A DNA stretch of 7,264 nucleotides from JAWLCG01 sp041687295. Its GTDB lineage: Bacteria > Planctomycetota > Phycisphaerae > SM23-33 > FEN-1343. The notes beneath the pieces are model-generated. The model was not told the DNA's origin. It ran no database searches and saw nothing but the letters and a program-made list of their open reading frames with translations. A program made the position numbers and the translations under genes. Where the stretch lies: the NCBI GenBank assembly GCA_041687295.1, contig JAWLCG010000266.1:1-7264 (forward strand), written 5' to 3'. Shown piece by piece: positions 4,531 to 7,264 of this stretch. Within the stretch, counting starts at the first letter, position 1, and every line of letters starts with the position of its first letter.

Positions 4531-5784
4531 ATGCCGAATGCAAGCACTTCCAACGTGACGATCGGGGCCGAGGGCGAGGGCTTCAGCCTCCGCCGCGACA
4601 CCGAGCCGTACTTCGTCAAGGGCGCCCGCACGCTGGGCACACGCTACATGGACCGCGTGGCCGCCTGCGGGGGCAACGGCGTGCGGATCAGCACCAGCCG
4701 GGACACCTCGGCCGTGCTCGACGAGGCCCACCGCCTGGGCCTGTCGGTGCTGCTGGGCCTGCCGATGCGGGCGCAGCGGGACGGGTTCGACTACGGCGAC
4801 GCCTCGGCCGTGCGGGCCCAGCACGAGCGGGCGGCCGAGATCGTCCAGGCCCACAAGGACCACCCGGCCCTGCTGCTGTGGGCGATCGGCAACGAGCTGG
4901 ACCACATCCCCGGCGACAAGGACTTCGACCTGCGCCTGTGGGACGCGGTCAACGACGTCGCCCGCATGATCCACCAGGCCGACCCGAACCACCCGGCCAT
5001 GACCGTGATCGGCACGGGCCGAAAGGGCAAGCTGGCCGGCCTGGTCGAGCGGTGCCCCGACCTGGACCTGCTGGGCGTCAACGCCTACGCGGACATTGTC
5101 GAGGTGCCCGCCTGGCTGCGGTCGCACGGCTGGAACCGCCCCTACGCCGTCACCGAGTGGGGCCCCAGCGGCCATTGGGAGGTGCCCCGCACCCGCTGGG
5201 GCGCGGTCATCGAGGAGAGCTCCACCGAGAAGGGCCGGGTCTACCGCGACCGCTACGAGCAGGTCATCCAGGCCGACCCCTGGTGCGTGGGCAGCTACGC
5301 CTTCCTCTGGGCGGGCAACCGCCAGGAGCGGACGCACACCTGGTACAACATGTTCGCCGACGACGGGGCCCGGACCGAGCCGGTCGAGGTCATGCAGTAC
5401 GAGTGGACGGGCCAGTGGCCCGCGACGCGCTGCCCGCGGATCGCCGCGCTCCGCATCGATGGCCAGGCCGCCGGCGAGGATGTGTGCCTCGCCCCAGCCA
5501 GCGTGCACCGGGCCGAGCTGACGCTCGAGCCGGCCAGTCCGCCCGTCGATCGCATCGAATGGGAGCTGGTGCCCGAGAACCTCACCTTCGGCGCCTACGC
5601 CGGCCAGGGCGAGACTAAGCCCGCCCCCGTCGCCGACGCCGTGCGGGCCGTGCAGGCCGGCGGGCGGTCGGTGGAGTTCCAGGCCCCCGCGGAGGCCGGC
5701 CGGGACTACCGCCTGTTCGTCCACGCCTACAACGGCCCCGACCACGTGGCCATCGCGAACATCCCATTCCGCGTCGAGGGCTGA
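4531..5784 (+). CDS. Glycoside hydrolase with GH2-like TIM barrel (clan GH-A) and C-terminal beta-sandwich
   Basis: This probable retaining glycosidase has 417 residues; the substrate cannot be told from sequence. The opening LRRDTEPYFVKGA (20-32), followed by NGVRISTSRD (49-58), is typical of GH2 TIM-barrel domains. LLLWAIGNELDH (114-125) gives the acid/base candidate E122 after N121. YAVTEWGP (205-212) gives the nucleophile candidate E209. Residues about 300-417 look like an Ig-like beta-sandwich. The N-terminal sugar-binding and Ig domains of full GH2 beta-galactosidases are absent. No signal peptide is visible, and an in-frame stop at 4498-4500 excludes an upstream extension. GGAGA at 4518-4522, 8 bases before the ATG, supports the start. 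It may act on small imported sugars in the cytosol. A link to the Fe-S operon is not apparent. Confidence 0.85.
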   Translation: MPNASTSNVTIGAEGEGFSLRRDTEPYFVKGARTLGTRYMDRVAACGGNGVRISTSRDTSAVLDEAHRLGLSVLLGLPMRAQRDGFDYGDASAVRAQHERAAEIVQAHKDHPALLLWAIGNELDHIPGDKDFDLRLWDAVNDVARMIHQADPNHPAMTVIGTGRKGKLAGLVERCPDLDLLGVNAYADIVEVPAWLRSHGWNRPYAVTEWGPSGHWEVPRTRWGAVIEESSTEKGRVYRDRYEQVIQADPWCVGSYAFLWAGNRQERTHTWYNMFADDGARTEPVEVMQYEWTGQWPATRCPRIAALRIDGQAAGEDVCLAPASVHRAELTLEPASPPVDRIEWELVPENLTFGAYAGQGETKPAPVADAVRAVQAGGRSVEFQAPAEAGRDYRLFVHAYNGPDHVAIANIPFRVEG

Positions 5785-5843
5785 CGCCGCGCCGCCGCAA
5801 TAGGAGTTTGCCGCCTGCGACAGCAGGTCTGCAGGGTGGTCTC

Positions 5844-5919
5844 GGCCCAAGCCCACGGAATGCCTTCCGTGGGCATCTCGGCCGGGCCGTACCTGACGGG
5901 GCACAACGCACGCGCACGT
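5844..5919 (+). repeat. Dispersed hairpin repeat of about 75 bp, copy A
   Basis: The copy starts GGCCCAA and is followed by a 10-bp perfect stem, GCCCACGGAA (5851-5860) / TTCCGTGGGC (5865-5874), with loop TGCC. A variable stretch follows, then the tail GGCACAACGCAC plus CGCACGT. The whole reappears in the opposite orientation at 7112-7185 with a 2-base length difference. The last stem pair is A-T here and T-A in copy B, so pairing is kept while sequence changes. I do not recognise the family. Confidence 0.7.
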
Positions 5920-5930
5920 CCGATGGGTCT

Positions 5931-6048
5931 GGGTGCCCCGGGCAAGCCGCAGGCTCGCCCGGCCGAGGGCGGGATGGGCCGCCTGAATCAGCCGCCAGCG
6001 CCCTCGACCGGGCGAGCGGTGCTGACGCCCCGCTTGCCCGGGGCACCC
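5931..6048. repeat. 118-bp nested inverted repeat
   Basis: Outer arms at 5931-5947 and 6032-6048 are a perfect 17-bp inverted repeat. Inner arms at 5953-5970 and 6000-6017 match at 17 of 18 positions. Gaps of 5 and 14 bases separate the two stems, and the central loop is 29 bases. The single mismatch is C-A in a plus-strand RNA but a G-U wobble in a minus-strand RNA. It could be a MITE-like relic, a bidirectional terminator or a structured RNA; the sequence alone does not decide. Confidence 0.7.
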
Positions 6049-6118
6049 CGCCATACGGTCGATCGGCGAACGGTCTATGTCCGAACGGGCCAATAGGACG
6101 TTACCGATCGGCGGGCGG

Positions 6119-7036
6119 CTACGCCACGGGTCGGCGGGTGCGGGCGGCGATGGCGGCGCGCCAGCGGTCGGCCTGGGCGGGCTCGGCGAAGTCGGTGTCC
6201 GGCAGGGGGTAGTCCCGGCCGAGGCTGCGGCTCTTGGAGCTGCCCATGGGGTGGTAGGGCATCACCTCGACGCCCTGGCCATGCTGCAGGGCCTCGGCCA
6301 GCTCGGCGATGCCGGCGAAGTGGTCGTCGCGGTCGTTCAGGCCCGGCACGATGGGGCAGCGCAGCAGGATGGCCGCCCCCGCGGCGTCGAGGGACAGAAT
6401 ATTCTCGCGGATGCGCCCGCAGTCGACGCCGGTGTACTGGCGGTGGCGGGCCGGGTCGGTCTCCTTCCAGTCGATCAGGAACAGATCCACCCGCCGGGCC
6501 AGCTCGATGAGCCGCTCGGTCGGCGCGATGGCGGCCGTCTCGACGCAGGTGTGGATAGACGCCGCCCGGGCCGCGTCCAACAGCGCCCGGCTGAAATCCA
6601 GCTGCGCCGTCGGCTCGCCGCCCGAGAGCGTCAGCCCGCCGCCGGAGGCGTCGAAGTAGGCGCGGTCCTGCTCGACCTCGTTCATGACCTCGGCGACGGT
6701 GGCGGGTCGGCCCTTGATCTCCAGGGCCCCGCACGCGCACGCCTCGACGCAGCGCCCGCAGGCCGTGCAGGCCGAGCGGTCGATGCGGTGCTCGCCGTCG
6801 CCGACGCCATGGCAGCCCAGCGTGCAGACGGCCACGCAGGCCCCGCACTGGCGGCAGCGCTCGTGGAGGAAGAACAGCTCTGCCTCGAAGGCCTGGGACT
6901 CGGGGTTGTGGCACCACAGGCAGCGCAGCGGACAGCCCTTGAGGAACACCGTCGTGCGGATGCCGGGCCCGTCATGCATCGAGCAGCGCTCGATCGACAG
7001 GATCGTGCCGGTTACGGATTGCGTCGGGTGGGTCAT
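6119..7036 (-). CDS. Glycyl-radical enzyme activating protein (radical SAM with 2x[4Fe-4S] insert)
   Basis: This is a class II glycyl-radical-enzyme activase related to the pyruvate formate-lyase activase. It would use S-adenosylmethionine and a [4Fe-4S] cluster to place a radical on a glycine of its partner enzyme. The 305 residues show the N-terminal MHDGPGIRTTVFLKGCPLRC motif (20-39) with the radical-SAM cysteines C35, C39, C42. Two ferredoxin cysteine sets follow (C61, C64, C67, C71; C90, C93, C96, C100), then LSGGEP (137-142), LIDWKETDPARHRQYTGV (187-204) and VEVMPYHPMG (256-265). Length and order are standard, and the protein looks intact. The partner enzyme is not in the window; it may lie upstream (beyond 7264) or elsewhere, so the substrate is unknown. 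The start precedes the conserved motif by the usual distance, but no Shine-Dalgarno is seen: the leader is C-rich on the coding strand. Confidence 0.93.
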   Translation of the reverse strand: MTHPTQSVTGTILSIERCSMHDGPGIRTTVFLKGCPLRCLWCHNPESQAFEAELFFLHERCRQCGACVAVCTLGCHGVGDGEHRIDRSACTACGRCVEACACGALEIKGRPATVAEVMNEVEQDRAYFDASGGGLTLSGGEPTAQLDFSRALLDAARAASIHTCVETAAIAPTERLIELARRVDLFLIDWKETDPARHRQYTGVDCGRIRENILSLDAAGAAILLRCPIVPGLNDRDDHFAGIAELAEALQHGQGVEVMPYHPMGSSKSRSLGRDYPLPDTDFAEPAQADRWRAAIAARTRRPVA

Positions 7037-7057
7037 CGTTTGGGGGTTGTGGGGGGG
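7026..7057 (+). other. G-rich tract (possible G-quadruplex) across the activase start codon
   Basis: The plus strand has G runs at 7026-7028, 7030-7032, 7042-7046 and 7051-7057, with loops of 1, 9 and 4 bases, which fits a G-quadruplex pattern only with a long middle loop. It lies on the template strand of the leftward activase gene and includes its start codon. The remaining leader, 7058-7111, shows no clear promoter or other element. Confidence 0.35.
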
Positions 7058-7111
7058 CTTGAGGCCTTGGTCGGAGCAGGAATACGCAGGCGGGCGTGGC
7101 GTTATCCCTTA

Positions 7112-7185
7112 ACGTGCGGGTGCGTTGTGCCGCTCAGGATCAGCCCGCCCCGATGCCCACGGATGTCAATCCGTGGGCTTGGGCC
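7112..7185 (-). repeat. Dispersed hairpin repeat of about 75 bp, copy B (inverted)
   Basis: Read on the minus strand it repeats copy A at 5844-5919: GGCCCAA, then a 10-bp stem (plus-strand arms 7155-7164 and 7169-7178, loop GTCA), then a diverged middle that keeps CCTGA, then GGCACAACGCAC and CGCACGT. The two copies face each other around the activase gene. The last stem pair differs from copy A in a compensated way. Confidence 0.7.
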
Positions 7186-7193
7186 GGAACTCG

Positions 7194-7264
7194 GTAGGCC
7201 GGACGCAGTCCGGCTGGGGACTGGCGCCGCATCGGGCCCTCGCCCCAGCCGGACTGCGTCCGGC
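7194..7264. repeat. Inverted pair of REP-like repeats (REPIN-like), copies 2 and 3
   Basis: Positions 7198-7219 and 7243-7264 are a perfect 22-bp inverted repeat around a 23-base spacer. Each arm is itself a hairpin (stems 7198-7204/7208-7214 and 7248-7254/7258-7264). Copy 2 (7194-7216) is the exact reverse complement of bases 1-23, and copy 3 repeats bases 1-19. Two opposed REPs with a short spacer is the layout of a REPIN/BIME, normally spread by a RAYT transposase; none is encoded here. The window end cuts copy 3. Confidence 0.75.

Larger units (their letters stand above)
5785..6118. other. Non-coding gap between convergent genes, filled with palindromic repeats
   Basis: This gap lies between the ends of two convergent genes and contains no convincing gene. 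An 86-codon frame at 5836-6096 is made of repeat sequence and has no good ribosome binding site. From left to right it holds a small CCTGC/GCAGG hairpin (5814-5827), a roughly 76-bp repeat (5844-5919), a large nested inverted repeat (5931-6048) and a 9-bp direct repeat CGATCGGCG (6060-6068 and 6105-6113). The hairpins may also serve to end transcription from both sides. Confidence 0.7.

Noticed and set aside
4495..6093. Long leftward open frame of 532 codons opposite the glycoside hydrolase
   Set aside because: It covers the hydrolase and repeat-filled non-coding DNA, lacks recognisable motifs, and stays open because of high GC at the third position of the real gene.
5836..6096. 86-codon rightward frame in the convergent gap
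   Set aside because: It consists almost entirely of palindromic repeat sequence, has no good ribosome binding site and resembles no family I know.
5844..7264. CRISPR array
   Set aside because: Repeats are few, inverted, self-complementary and irregularly spaced, with a gene between them; no direct repeat-spacer pattern exists.

Overview
The window is GC-rich (roughly 70 %), with short intergenic gaps and dispersed palindromic repeats. Four of the seven proteins point to an anaerobic lifestyle: two MinD-type ATPases with inserted ferredoxin domains, a NifX/ORP-type protein and an oxygen-sensitive glycyl-radical activase. The gene content and repeat style fit an uncultured Planctomycetota (Phycisphaerae-like) or a deltaproteobacterium-like anaerobe. 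This placement is an inference from style; no rRNA or marker gene is present to settle it.

Left half (about 226-4462): a sigma-54 activator with a PAS domain is transcribed leftward. Diverging from it is a rightward operon: a NifX/NifB-type (orange-protein-like) small protein, a glycine/arginine-rich DUF5320 protein, and two consecutive MinD-family ATPases, each with an internal 2x[4Fe-4S] domain. The gene set and the divergent, sigma-54-linked layout resemble the orange protein (ORP) complex locus of Desulfovibrio vulgaris. The 192-bp divergent spacer holds two related palindromes 32 bp apart (centre to centre). One lies on an extended -10 of the regulator gene, and both lie upstream of two sigma-54-like -24/-12 elements facing the operon. 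This suggests that the activator switches on the operon and represses itself.

Middle (4531-5784): a glycoside hydrolase of the GH2-like TIM-barrel type with a C-terminal beta-sandwich. It has no visible signal peptide and no obvious functional link to the upstream operon.

Right part (5785-7264): a leftward glycyl-radical-enzyme activase (radical SAM plus 2x[4Fe-4S]) without its partner enzyme in the window. It is bracketed by two inverted copies of a roughly 75-bp repeat (5844-5919 and 7112-7185) that I do not recognise. A 118-bp nested inverted repeat lies between the left copy and the gene. A second repeat family, a 7-bp-stem REP-like hairpin, occurs at position 1 and twice near 7200-7264, where the last two copies form a perfect 22-bp inverted pair resembling a REPIN.
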